Below, piece by piece: positions 1 to 9,112 of a stretch of 41,697 bases of DNA (the stretch's first letter is position 1; each line of letters starts with the position of its first letter). The stretch is from Deltaproteobacteria bacterium RBG_13_61_14 (lineage in GTDB: Bacteria > RBG-13-61-14). Location of the stretch: positions 1-41,697 of the forward strand of contig MGQK01000094.1 in NCBI GenBank assembly GCA_001797815.1, written 5' to 3'. The notes beneath the pieces were generated by a model. That model did no database searches. It saw only the letters and a program-made list of their open reading frames with translations, and was not told where the DNA came from. The translations under genes were made by a program, and so were the position numbers.

Positions 1-1396
1 GGTCGAGGATGCTGATCCCATCCTGGATACTGGCGAAAACATTGGCCAGGAACTGCTCGCTCTTGGCCCGTTCCTCCTCTGCCCGCTTGCGCTTGGTGAT
101 GTCCCGAACCGTGCCCACGATCCCGGTCGGCCGGCCCTGGTCGTCTTTGATCAGCGCCACCGAATAGCTGACCGGAATGATTTCTCCGCTTTTTTTCTTC
201 AGCAGATACTCGTCCCCTTCCAGAAAGCCCTTGGCCAGGAATTCGTTTCGCCGGCGGGGGAAGGCCGGATCCGAGAGCACCTCGGCCGGCACCACGATAT
301 CCCAGCTTTGGCCCACCAGCTCCTCGGATTCATAACCCAAGATTCTGCGGACGGCCTGGTTGCAGGAAAGGATGGTAAAATTCATGTCCGCCAAGCAGAT
401 TGCATACGGGAGAGCATCGTAAATGGTCTGAAGCAGGCGCCGCGACCGCTTCAATTCTTCCTCCGCCTGCTTGCGCTCGGTGATGTCCCGAACCGTGCCC
501 ACCAACCCGGTCGGCCGGCCTTGGTCGTCTTTGATCAGCGCCACCGAATAGCTGGCCGGAAAGACCTCCCCGTTTTTCCTCTTCAGAAAATAATCTTCCC
601 GTTCCAGGCGGCCTTTTTCCAGGAGTTCCTCTTGGCGGCGGAGGTGGGCGGGATCCGAGAGCAGCTCGGCCGGCACCAGGAAAGCATAGCTTTGGCCTAC
701 CAGCTCCTCCGGTTCATAGCCCAAGATTCTGCGGATGGCCCGGTTGCAGGAGAGGATCTTAAAATTCATGTCCGCCAAACAGATCCCGTCCGGGAGAGCA
801 TCGTAAATGGTCTGAAGCAGGCGCCGCGATTTTTCCAGTTCTTCTTCCGCCAGTTGGCGCGCGGGGAGCTCTGGGCGGAGTTTCCGGCCGGCCGGTTTTT
901 CCGCGGCGCTTGGGCGCTGCCTTTCCAGGAGCGCGAGCACTTGCCGGGCCAGCGCCTTCAGGCCGGCCCGTTCTTTGGCGCTCAAGTTTCGCGGCTGGCG
1001 GTCGAGGATGGCCAGCGCGCCCAGGGCATGGCCTTGGCGGGTGAGCAGGGGCGCGCCGGCGTAGAAGCGCAGCGGCTTTTTCGACTTGAGCCAGACGCAA
1101 TCCGCAAACCTTGGATCGGCCCGGCCATCGCGCACCACCAGGAGGTCTTTGCGCCGGATCGCCTGATCGCAATACGAACCTTTTCGCGCGATGCTTTTCG
1201 CCGCGAGTCCTTTGCGGGAGATCAGCCGCACCCGACCCCGGTCCACGAAGGAAATCATCGCGACCGGAGTTTGACAAAGGTCCGCGGCCAGCCGGGTGAT
1301 CTGGTCCAGGGCGGATTGGAGCGGGCGAACCAGGACTTGATAGCGGGCCAGGGCTTGGAGGCGCGTTGCTTCTTGACGAGAATGAATCGCTTTCAT
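1..1396 (-). CDS. GAF + multi-PAS domain sensor protein (probable histidine kinase or diguanylate cyclase N-terminus), truncated by window start
   Basis: Minus frame from ATG at 1396 is open to the window edge: MKAIHSRQEATRLQALARYQVLVRSALDQITRLAADLCQTPVAMISFVDRGRVRLISRKGL.. (GAF), then two PAS units 'LLQTIYDALPDGICLADMNFKILSCNRAIRRILGYEPEELVGQS...GLVGTVRDITERKQAEEEL', then a third PAS begins. Absent from the ORF track because it has no stop in the window. Confidence 0.88.
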   Translation of the reverse strand, partial: MKAIHSRQEATRLQALARYQVLVRPLQSALDQITRLAADLCQTPVAMISFVDRGRVRLISRKGLAAKSIARKGSYCDQAIRRKDLLVVRDGRADPRFADCVWLKSKKPLRFYAGAPLLTRQGHALGALAILDRQPRNLSAKERAGLKALARQVLALLERQRPSAAEKPAGRKLRPELPARQLAEEELEKSRRLLQTIYDALPDGICLADMNFKILSCNRAIRRILGYEPEELVGQSYAFLVPAELLSDPAHLRRQEELLEKGRLEREDYFLKRKNGEVFPASYSVALIKDDQGRPTGLVGTVRDITERKQAEEELKRSRRLLQTIYDALPYAICLADMNFTILSCNQAVRRILGYESEELVGQSWDIVVPAEVLSDPAFPRRRNEFLAKGFLEGDEYLLKKKSGEIIPVSYSVALIKDDQGRPTGIVGTVRDITKRKRAEEERAKSEQFLANVFASIQDGISILD

Positions 1397-1627
1397 GATT
1401 CGGACCTGCTTAAGCTTAAGGCGCTTTTCCGGCTCGAGCCGGTCCAGCGGAAGATCTGCCGTTCTACTGGGCAGGAGTGATTACGGCACCCTCGCCACCC
1501 GAGGCAATTCCAATCATGGCCCCATTATTTCTAACCTGCCCGGCAAAGTCAAGCGGGGGCAAGCGCTGGCCGTCCCGGATTGTCAAGGCGGGAAAATTCT
1601 GGTATGTATGCACCGGGAGGAATCCTT

Positions 1628-4600
1628 ATGGCCGCATCGGCGCGAGTTCCAGTGGGGGTGCTATGCTTGTTGCTCAGCGTCAGTTTCCTGCCCGGTGCGG
1701 CGCGCGCTACGGCCAGAAGCGAGGCGCTTCCCGGGTATCACTGGCGCACGCTGGAGACCCCGCATTTCAGCGTCCACTATCACCAGGAAGAGGAGTTGAT
1801 GGCCCGGCGCGTGGCCGAGCTCGGGGAGGAGATTTATACCGAGCTGACTCCCTTCATGAAATGGACTCCCCGGGGCAAGACCCAGGTGGTGCTGGTCAAC
1901 AACCGGGACGACTTCAATGCCTGGAGCACCACCGTGCCCTTTCGGGAGATGAAGATCTTCCTGGTGCCGCCGCCGACCACCATGGATTTTGACTCGTCGG
2001 ACGACTGGTTGCGCCTGACCTTGTTTCACGAATACACCCACATCCTCCACCTCGACACGGTGGACGGGATTCCCAAGTATCTCCGCTACTTTTTCGGGAG
2101 CATTGTCTCCTATGGGTTTTTCTCGCCGACCTGGTATCTGGAAGGACTGGCCACTTACGGCGAGACGCGCTTTACCGGCGAAGGCCGGATCGGCGCGCCC
2201 CTGACCGAGATGGTGTTGCGCTCGGCCATCCTGGACCTCAAGATCCCCACGTTCGACAAACTGGGCGGCGAATCGCCGGACTGGCCCTGGGGCCAGACTC
2301 CTTATCTTTTCGGCGGCGCCTTTGTGGATTACCTGGCCCAGACCTATGGCCCGGAGAAACTGGCCGAGTTCAACCATACCTATAGCAAGGGCATGCCCTA
2401 CGGGCTTAACTCCGCGGCCATCAAGGTCTTCAAGAAGGAATTCCCCCTGCTCTGGAACGAGTGGCGCCAGTCCCTGCAAAAGAAATACGAAGCCCAATAC
2501 CAGGCCCTGGCCGGCGAAGGGATCACGGCCTCCGAGCCGCTCAGCTTCACCGGCTACGTGACCATGGGTCCGCGCTTCTCGCCGGACGGCCGTTGGCTCG
2601 CCTTTTCCACCCGCGACGCGGACCATTACCCCGCGATCGAAGCTTTGAATATGACAGCGAGTAGTGCCACCGGTTTGAAACCGGTGGCCCATAAACCTGT
2701 GCTACTAATTCCGGGCCGGAACGCTTACACTTTATCCTGGTCGCCGGACGGCAAGACGGTTTACATTTCGCGCACGACCAACCCCGACAGCGCGCTGGCC
2801 GAGAACTTCTTCCGCTATTACGACCTCTTCGCTTACCGGATCCAGAAAGAGAAGAAACACTCTTTCCGGGTGAAGCCCGAGCGACTGGCGCGCCAGGCCC
2901 GCCTTTCCCAGGTGGACGCCTCGCCGGACGGGAGCTTGCTGGCCGGGGTCGTCCAACAGATGGACCGCACCGAGCTGGTCGTGCTCTCGCCCGACGGCGC
3001 CGGGCTCAAGCCGCTGGTTCCGGCTGAGCCGGGCGTGCGTTGGGCCACGCCCCGCTTTTCGCCCGATAGCCAAAGGATCGCGGCCTCAGTCGTCCGGGCC
3101 GGCAACCGTGACATCGTGATCCTGGACCGCGAGGGCCGCGAAATTCAGCGGGTGACCTCGGATCCGGGTTCGGACCGGGACCCTTGCTGGTCGCCGGACG
3201 GCCGCTACCTGCTCTTCACCTCGGCCCGCACCGGTATTTACAACCTCTATGCCTTTGACACCGAAGCCAACGCGCTCTACCGCGTCACCAACGTGGCGGG
3301 CGGGGCGTTCCAGCCCGAGGTCTCGCCCGATGGCGCGAGCCTGGTCTTCATTTCCTATTCCTCGGCCGGCTATGACCTGCACCGGATGGCATTTGACCCT
3401 GCGGGTTGGAAGCCGCTGCCCTGGGAAGAAGCGCCGATCGAGGTTTCGGCTAGTGAGCCGCTCCAAGGCTCCGCGCCGGCCGATTGGAAAGACCACGGCT
3501 ACCGTCCCTTTAAAACCCTGCTCCCGCGCTTCTGGCTGCTGAGCTACGGGCTGTATTACGACTTCAGCTTCATCTCGGCTGAAACGATGGGCACCGACGC
3601 GCTCAACCAGCACACCTATGTTCTGGATTATTTCTACGTGCTTCCGGGCGCCTATTCCGGCGCCCAGGCGGCTTATAGTTACGACCGGGTGTGGGCCGAG
3701 TTCACCGCTTCCTATTACCGGTTCCCGGTCTATTACCACGACATCCTGTTCGCGCCCACGCCGACCGGGACCGGCGGCATCGGGCCGGAGCACCTGGAAG
3801 TGGCGGAGCGGGATTATTACGAGATGGAGCAGATCGCGAGCGCCGGCTTTACCGGCACGCCCCGGATTTTGAGCCAGGCGCTGCGGGCCGGGGTGTTTTA
3901 CCACTGGGAGCAGCGCGACCCGCTGAGCCAAATCCCGGAGGAAGTGACGGAAGCCTTGGAGCTGCGGCCCCAGAACGCGAAGTTGGTCGGGGTGGAAGCC
4001 GGCCTGGTTTATTCCACGATCGGCTCCACCGGCCGGCGCGGCGCCACGGTGCGCAACCTCGGGGTAGAGTCGGGCCGGTCCTTGGCCGTGGGTTATGAGT
4101 TTTACCGCCGGGCCCTGGGCGGGGACCTGGACCGCGAGGTGGTGACCGTGGATTACCGAGAGTATGTGCCGATTCCCAAACTCCTCCACCACGTCCTGGC
4201 CTGGCGGGTCCATTACGGCAAGGCCTGGGGCGATGACCGGGTGGTCCCCACCTTCCGGATGGGCGGCGGCTACGGCGACCTGCTCATCCCCGAGCCGGGC
4301 ACCCGTTTCTTCTCCTTGCGCGGCTTTGGCTTTGACGATTTCTGGGGCGAAGAAGCCGCCGCGGCCTACCTGGAATACCGGCTGCCCCTGACCTGGGCCG
4401 AGCACGGCTGGGGCCTGGTCCCGATTTACTATTCCGGCGCTCACCTCACCTTGTTCAGCGACGCCGGCATGGCCTGGGGCGGGGTCCTCAGCGACCGGCT
4501 GGACAACCCCAAGGGTTTTAATTCCGAAGAGCTCAACCTGGGCGCCGGCGGTGAGATAGATTTCCGCCTGCGCCTCGGCTATGGCCTGGGTTCGGAAATG

Positions 4601-4684
4601 ATCTGGCGGCTGGGCTACGCGCAGGACGTGCAGGGCGAGGGATTGGGCGGGACTTTGTTTACGTCGCTCGGGGTGTCATTTTGA
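1628..4684 (+). CDS. Exported PD40/TolB-like beta-propeller protein with HEYTH gluzincin-like peptidase region and C-terminal outer-membrane-barrel-like region
   Basis: Signal peptide from ATG 1628 (RBS gggaggaatcctt); FHEYTHILHLD followed by WYLEGLATYGE; repeated 'SPDGRWLAFSTRD / SPDGKTVYIS / SPDGRYLLFTSAR' motifs; aromatic-rich C-terminus ending in F. Confidence 0.85.
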   Translation: MAASARVPVGVLCLLLSVSFLPGAARATARSEALPGYHWRTLETPHFSVHYHQEEELMARRVAELGEEIYTELTPFMKWTPRGKTQVVLVNNRDDFNAWSTTVPFREMKIFLVPPPTTMDFDSSDDWLRLTLFHEYTHILHLDTVDGIPKYLRYFFGSIVSYGFFSPTWYLEGLATYGETRFTGEGRIGAPLTEMVLRSAILDLKIPTFDKLGGESPDWPWGQTPYLFGGAFVDYLAQTYGPEKLAEFNHTYSKGMPYGLNSAAIKVFKKEFPLLWNEWRQSLQKKYEAQYQALAGEGITASEPLSFTGYVTMGPRFSPDGRWLAFSTRDADHYPAIEALNMTASSATGLKPVAHKPVLLIPGRNAYTLSWSPDGKTVYISRTTNPDSALAENFFRYYDLFAYRIQKEKKHSFRVKPERLARQARLSQVDASPDGSLLAGVVQQMDRTELVVLSPDGAGLKPLVPAEPGVRWATPRFSPDSQRIAASVVRAGNRDIVILDREGREIQRVTSDPGSDRDPCWSPDGRYLLFTSARTGIYNLYAFDTEANALYRVTNVAGGAFQPEVSPDGASLVFISYSSAGYDLHRMAFDPAGWKPLPWEEAPIEVSASEPLQGSAPADWKDHGYRPFKTLLPRFWLLSYGLYYDFSFISAETMGTDALNQHTYVLDYFYVLPGAYSGAQAAYSYDRVWAEFTASYYRFPVYYHDILFAPTPTGTGGIGPEHLEVAERDYYEMEQIASAGFTGTPRILSQALRAGVFYHWEQRDPLSQIPEEVTEALELRPQNAKLVGVEAGLVYSTIGSTGRRGATVRNLGVESGRSLAVGYEFYRRALGGDLDREVVTVDYREYVPIPKLLHHVLAWRVHYGKAWGDDRVVPTFRMGGGYGDLLIPEPGTRFFSLRGFGFDDFWGEEAAAAYLEYRLPLTWAEHGWGLVPIYYSGAHLTLFSDAGMAWGGVLSDRLDNPKGFNSEELNLGAGGEIDFRLRLGYGLGSEMIWRLGYAQDVQGEGLGGTLFTSLGVSF

Positions 4685-4757
4685 TTTGTCTCGAGTTGCA
4701 AAAAAGAAAAAGAATTTACACTTGGCGTCTTCCTCTTTGAGCGAGGGACTAAAATAG

Positions 4758-5357
4758 ATGATGCCTGAAAGCTCGAAACCTCCGGCCGGCCGCTGGGTCA
4801 AGGGCAGCGCGCTGGTGGATTACGTGATGCTGATGCGGGCCAACCCGGACCTGGCCTGGGCGGAGAACCTTTTGGCCGAAGACCTGGCGCAGCTCAAGCA
4901 GATGATCCTGCCGGCCTCCTGGTATCCGGCCGACCTGTTTCAGCGCCTGGGGGTGGCGGTGTTCAAGTTGGTTTCCAAGGAGAGCTATGAGGTGGTCCGC
5001 GGATTTGGCCGCTTCCTGGCCGACCGGATGAATAAGGAAAATCCGGGCCTGGTGGTGCCGGGCCGAGCCCAGGACACCTTGTCCAAATACCGGGTGATTC
5101 AAGAGCGGCTGTATTCGTTCAAGATCATCGAGATCGTGGAAAGCGGCCCGGGCCGCAGCCGGCTCCGGATCTCGACGGAGCCGGGAGACGTGGCCGCCCG
5201 CTTGCTGGCGGAAGTGACCGCGGCGACGGCGGGACGGCTGGTCGAACTTTCCGGCGGCCGGAACCTGGAGATGAAACTGCTGAAAGCGGTCTGGGAGGGC
5301 GCGAAGCAGACGACGCTGGTGGCAAGCTGGGAAGCAAGGGTGAAGAGTGAAGGGTGA
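4758..5357 (+). CDS. Conserved hypothetical protein (paralogue A of a tandem pair; possibly DUF2378/TIGR02265-like)
   Basis: ORF 199 aa; clear paralogy with 5453..6034 (ASWYPxxLFQRxGxAxFKL, FGRxxADRMNxENPGLVxPGRAxDTLxKYRxIQxRLYSF, LSGGRN). ATG 4761 is an alternative start. Confidence 0.8.
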   Translation: MMPESSKPPAGRWVKGSALVDYVMLMRANPDLAWAENLLAEDLAQLKQMILPASWYPADLFQRLGVAVFKLVSKESYEVVRGFGRFLADRMNKENPGLVVPGRAQDTLSKYRVIQERLYSFKIIEIVESGPGRSRLRISTEPGDVAARLLAEVTAATAGRLVELSGGRNLEMKLLKAVWEGAKQTTLVASWEARVKSEG

Positions 5358-5407
5358 AAGAAGAATTGGAAAAAGCCTTCAGCCTTCTGCCTTCACACTT
5401 CACCCTT
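5336..5407. repeat. Intergenic imperfect inverted repeat (18-nt arms)
   Basis: aagggtgaagagtgaagg (5336-5353) pairs with ccttcacacttcaccctt (5390-5407), 17/18. Confidence 0.7.
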
Positions 5408-5417
5408 TCCCAAAGGG

Positions 5418-5446
5418 TTGACCCGGCGGATATCGGAAGGTAAAAT
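5418..5446 (+). promoter_or_regulatory. Sigma70-like promoter directly abutting the start codon of 5453..6034
   Basis: TTGACC - 17 nt - TAAAAT, then 6 nt to ATG. Confidence 0.55.
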
Positions 5447-5452
5447 CGGCTC

Positions 5453-6034
5453 ATGCCTTATGCAACCAAACCTTCGGAGGGGCGATACGTCAAGGGCGGC
5501 TTGATTATTGACTACGTGAAGATGATTCGTTCCAACCCCCAGCTCCCCTGGGCGGAGCACCTTACGCCCGAGGAACTGGAACAGGTCCAACAATTGATCC
5601 TTGCGGCCTCCTGGTATCCTTTGGAATTGTTTCAACGCATCGGACTGGCGACTTTCAAATTGATCGCCAAAGAAAACTACCAGGTGATCCGGGCCTTTGG
5701 CCGCGCCTCGGCCGACCGGATGAACGCGGAAAACCCCGGCCTGGTCAGCCCCGGCCGCGCCCGGGATACGCTCCGCAAATACCGCCTGATCCAGGACCGC
5801 CTTTATTCCTTCAGGCCGGTCCAGACCGATGACCTCGCTCCCCAACACCTGCTCATCCATACCTATTCCCTGCCTGAAGAAACCGCAGCCCGGCTGATCA
5901 TGGAGGTCGTGGCCGGCACCGTCGAACGCTTGCTCGAGCTTTCCGGCGGCCGCAATATCCAGACCAGGCTGATCGAGGCGGTCTGGGAAGGCGCCGGCCA
6001 GAACACCCTGGAAGTCACGTGGGAAGAAGGGTAG
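5453..6034 (+). CDS. Conserved hypothetical protein (paralogue B of the tandem pair)
   Basis: 193 aa ORF, strongly similar to 4758..5357 product. Confidence 0.82.
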   Translation: MPYATKPSEGRYVKGGLIIDYVKMIRSNPQLPWAEHLTPEELEQVQQLILAASWYPLELFQRIGLATFKLIAKENYQVIRAFGRASADRMNAENPGLVSPGRARDTLRKYRLIQDRLYSFRPVQTDDLAPQHLLIHTYSLPEETAARLIMEVVAGTVERLLELSGGRNIQTRLIEAVWEGAGQNTLEVTWEEG

Positions 6035-6106
6035 GATAGTCTCTCTGGTAAAGGGGCCCCTTCCGCGCGGAGGGGCGATCAACTAAACGAGGAACCCGGA
6101 GATCCG

Positions 6107-7216
6107 ATGAGAGGAGTCGCAAACCGAGGAGTTGTGATCTGCGCCCTGGCCGCGAGCCTGCTGGCGCTGCCGGCGCTGGCGCAAGAGACAAATCCGCTCG
6201 CGCCTTATCCGTCCTGCGAAGAGGTGCTGACCGAGATCCGGGATCTGGCCGCGGCCCATCCCGACCGGGTAGCGCTGGAAGAGATCGGCCAGAGCGTGGC
6301 CGGCCGGCCGATCCCGGCGCTGCATTTCCACCTGGGGCAATTAAACTGTTCGGGGACAGACAGGAACGTCTGTCCCCCACAAGCCCTGATCACGGCCGGC
6401 ATCCATGCCCAGGAGTTCATCGGCACCGAGGTGGCCCTGGCCGCGGCCCGGCTCCTGGCCCAGGGCGACGCGGACCAACTCCTGGCCGGCTCCGATGTCT
6501 GGGTCGTCCCCTTGCTCAACGTGGACGGCCATTGCCAGGTTTATGACGACCAGGGCAAGGGCAATAAGATCACCAAGGGCCGCAAGAACCTGCACGGGGT
6601 GGACCTCAACCGGAACTTCCCGGAGGCGGCCGGGGCCAAGAGCCGGCACCCATTGGCCGGGAACCGCCGGCCCGGGTCCAGCTACTACATGGGCCCAAAG
6701 GCCTTGTCCGAGCCGGAGACCCGGGCGATCGCGGACCTGGTCGCGGCCCATCCTTTCTACGCGGCCATCGCCCTGCACAGCGTGGCCGGGAAATACCTGT
6801 ATCCTTTCTGCTATACCCGGGCGCCGGCGCCGGAGGCCGAGTGGTTCCAGATGATCGGCCAGGCCCTGATCGAGCACCAGCCGCATCATGCCTACCGGGT
6901 CCAGCAGTCCTACTCCTGGTATCCCACTCTGGGCGACCTCGACGATTTCCTCTATATTCAATACGGCATCCTCTCAGCCACGGTTGAGGTGGGCACGGTC
7001 GGCCAGAACCTGCCCCATTTCTTTAGGACCTTCAAGTTCTTCTGGATCTCCAATCCCCAGAACGTGAGCTATTGGACGGGCAACGATGCCGGGGCCATCC
7101 TGGCCGGATTGGACCGGGCCCGGGAGCTGACCAGTGGCCGACCCCTCCCGCCCGGGGCCAAGCCCGGCCGACCCGAATCCCAGGTCATCATCTACCCCCG
7201 GACCCCGGTGCCCTAG
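6107..7216 (+). CDS. Secreted M14-family zinc carboxypeptidase
   Basis: Signal peptide; GIHAQEFIGTE (HxxE), GVDLNRNFPEAAG, ALHSVAGKYLYPF, SATVEVGT. Confidence 0.92.
   Translation: MRGVANRGVVICALAASLLALPALAQETNPLAPYPSCEEVLTEIRDLAAAHPDRVALEEIGQSVAGRPIPALHFHLGQLNCSGTDRNVCPPQALITAGIHAQEFIGTEVALAAARLLAQGDADQLLAGSDVWVVPLLNVDGHCQVYDDQGKGNKITKGRKNLHGVDLNRNFPEAAGAKSRHPLAGNRRPGSSYYMGPKALSEPETRAIADLVAAHPFYAAIALHSVAGKYLYPFCYTRAPAPEAEWFQMIGQALIEHQPHHAYRVQQSYSWYPTLGDLDDFLYIQYGILSATVEVGTVGQNLPHFFRTFKFFWISNPQNVSYWTGNDAGAILAGLDRARELTSGRPLPPGAKPGRPESQVIIYPRTPVP
6352..6377. repeat. Short palindromic repeat inside M14 CDS
   Basis: ggggacagac-aggaac-gtctgtcccc: 10-bp perfect arms, 6-nt loop. Confidence 0.85.
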
Positions 7217-7225
7217 CCGGAAGCG

Positions 7226-9112
7226 ATGAACCGCCTGCAACTCCTCCTCGCCGGCGCCCTCCTCTGCGCGCTGGGGATCATCGCCTACGCCAACTCTTTC
7301 TCCGTGCCCTTTCACTTCGACGACGAGCGGCACATTTCCGAAAACCGCTATATCCGTCTCACCTCGTTTAGTGCTGCGGGGTTATGGAGCGCCATGATTC
7401 AGGACCGAAAAAACAACCGCCCTTTTTCCAACCTCACGTTTGCCCTGAATTATTGCCTGCATGGCGAGCGCGTTTGGGGCTACCATCTGGTCAATCTCAT
7501 GTTCCACCTTGGGGCCAGCGCTGCCATCTTTTTCATCCTGCTCAGAACTTTTTGCCGCGCCGGCTTGCCTGAGATCCGCCGCGATTGGGCGGCACTGGTG
7601 GCGACCGCGGTCTGGACCGTGCACCCGCTCCAGACCCAGGCCGTCACCTACATCGTCCAGCGCCAGACGGTGATGGCCTCGGCCTTCACGCTCTTCAGCC
7701 TGGCGGCATACCTCAGGGGCCGCGAGAGCGCTCAGCGAAGCCGCCGATTCTTCCTCTATTTTTTGACCAGCCTGTTCGCCATCATATCCATTGGCTCAAA
7801 AGAGATCGGCCTGATCACGCCCCTACTCCTCTTTCTCTACGAAGTTTATTTTTTCCAAAAGCTCTCCTCTGCCTTCCTGCGCCGGCGCGCCAAGACCCTG
7901 ATCTTAGCGGCGATCATTTTGGCCGCACTCCTGTTGCCCTATTTCCGGCCCGAAATGCAGAACAAAATTTTCCAGGGCTACAAGAATTGTCCGTTCACGC
8001 CCGGGCAGCGCTTGCTCACCGAGCCGCGGGTACTCTTTGATTACCTGAGCTTGATTCTCCTGCCTTTGCCCTCCCGACTCAGCCTGGAGCACGCCCCGGT
8101 TATCTCCTCCTCTCTCGTCCATCCCTGGACCACCCTGCCCGCCATCCTCGCCTGGATCGCTATGCTTTTCGCCGCAATCCGCTTCGCCCGCCAACAGCCC
8201 CTGCTCAGCTTTGCCCTGCTCTGGTATCTCGGCAACCTTTTCCTGGAATCCTCCTTCCTTCCGCTCGACCTCATGAACGAACACCGCCTCTACCTTCCCT
8301 CCCTCGCCCTGATCGTCCCGATGGTGGCCGCGTCCGTGTTCAAATGGCCTCGGTTGGGCGTCACCCTGGCGGGAATCGGAGTTCTCGTCCTGGTGCTGGG
8401 TGCAGGCACCATCGCTCGCAATAAAGTATGGCAAAATCCACCCTTGCTCTGGCGCGATGCGTTGCGTAAATCAGACGATCGGAATCGCGCCTGGATCGGC
8501 GCCTGGATCAACCTTTGTGTGGAGGAAAACGAGGCGGGCCGTTACCATGCCGCACTTTTTGCCTGCCAGCGGGCCATCCGGAATAACCCGAAGATTGCGC
8601 ATTCCTATAACTCTCTGGGAGTCGCCTATTTTCAACTGGGGAATTTCCCGGAGGCGCGAAAAGCCTTTGAACAAGCGATTGCCTTGAATCCGAACATGGC
8701 CCTAGCCTATCTGAACCTGGCTGATGTTTGCATCCAGGAAGCCAAGCCCGAAGAAGCTCTGGTTCTGCTGCAACGGACTCTTTCCCTCGACGCATCTTTT
8801 TCGGATGCCTATTTGCGTCTGGGAGAAATCTATCTGTCCCGCCATCAGCCCGAACGGGCCATCCCTTACCTCCGCGAATATTTGAGACAAAAGCCGAAAT
8901 GGATCCCGGCCTATTCCGTTTTGGCTTTTGCCTTGCTCAAAGCCGGAGATTGCGTGGAGGCAGAGAATACGGCCCGCCAAGGTCTTGGGTTGAATCCCGT
9001 CCGGCCCGAGCTGAAGATGATATTGCAAGAGTGTTCTCAACCCTTTCCGGCCAGCACCGGAGATACCGGGGGGCTTGAGATAGCCCCTTCGCCCAATCCA
9101 AAAAATCCATGA
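7226..9112 (+). CDS. TMTC-like polytopic membrane protein (GT-C-like glycosyltransferase) with C-terminal TPRs, copy 1
   Basis: Multiple TM segments, HFDDERHISEN near N-terminus, SRLSLEHAPVISSSLVHPWTTLPAILAW, LDLMNEHRLYLPSLALIVP, TPR units (AHSYNSLGVAYFQLGNFPEARKAFEQAIALNP). Confidence 0.87.
   Translation: MNRLQLLLAGALLCALGIIAYANSFSVPFHFDDERHISENRYIRLTSFSAAGLWSAMIQDRKNNRPFSNLTFALNYCLHGERVWGYHLVNLMFHLGASAAIFFILLRTFCRAGLPEIRRDWAALVATAVWTVHPLQTQAVTYIVQRQTVMASAFTLFSLAAYLRGRESAQRSRRFFLYFLTSLFAIISIGSKEIGLITPLLLFLYEVYFFQKLSSAFLRRRAKTLILAAIILAALLLPYFRPEMQNKIFQGYKNCPFTPGQRLLTEPRVLFDYLSLILLPLPSRLSLEHAPVISSSLVHPWTTLPAILAWIAMLFAAIRFARQQPLLSFALLWYLGNLFLESSFLPLDLMNEHRLYLPSLALIVPMVAASVFKWPRLGVTLAGIGVLVLVLGAGTIARNKVWQNPPLLWRDALRKSDDRNRAWIGAWINLCVEENEAGRYHAALFACQRAIRNNPKIAHSYNSLGVAYFQLGNFPEARKAFEQAIALNPNMALAYLNLADVCIQEAKPEEALVLLQRTLSLDASFSDAYLRLGEIYLSRHQPERAIPYLREYLRQKPKWIPAYSVLAFALLKAGDCVEAENTARQGLGLNPVRPELKMILQECSQPFPASTGDTGGLEIAPSPNPKNP

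Noticed and set aside
308-1480. 390-aa plus-strand ORF at window start
   Set aside because: Antisense shadow of the GAF/PAS gene. The minus frame gives clear domain motifs; this frame does not.
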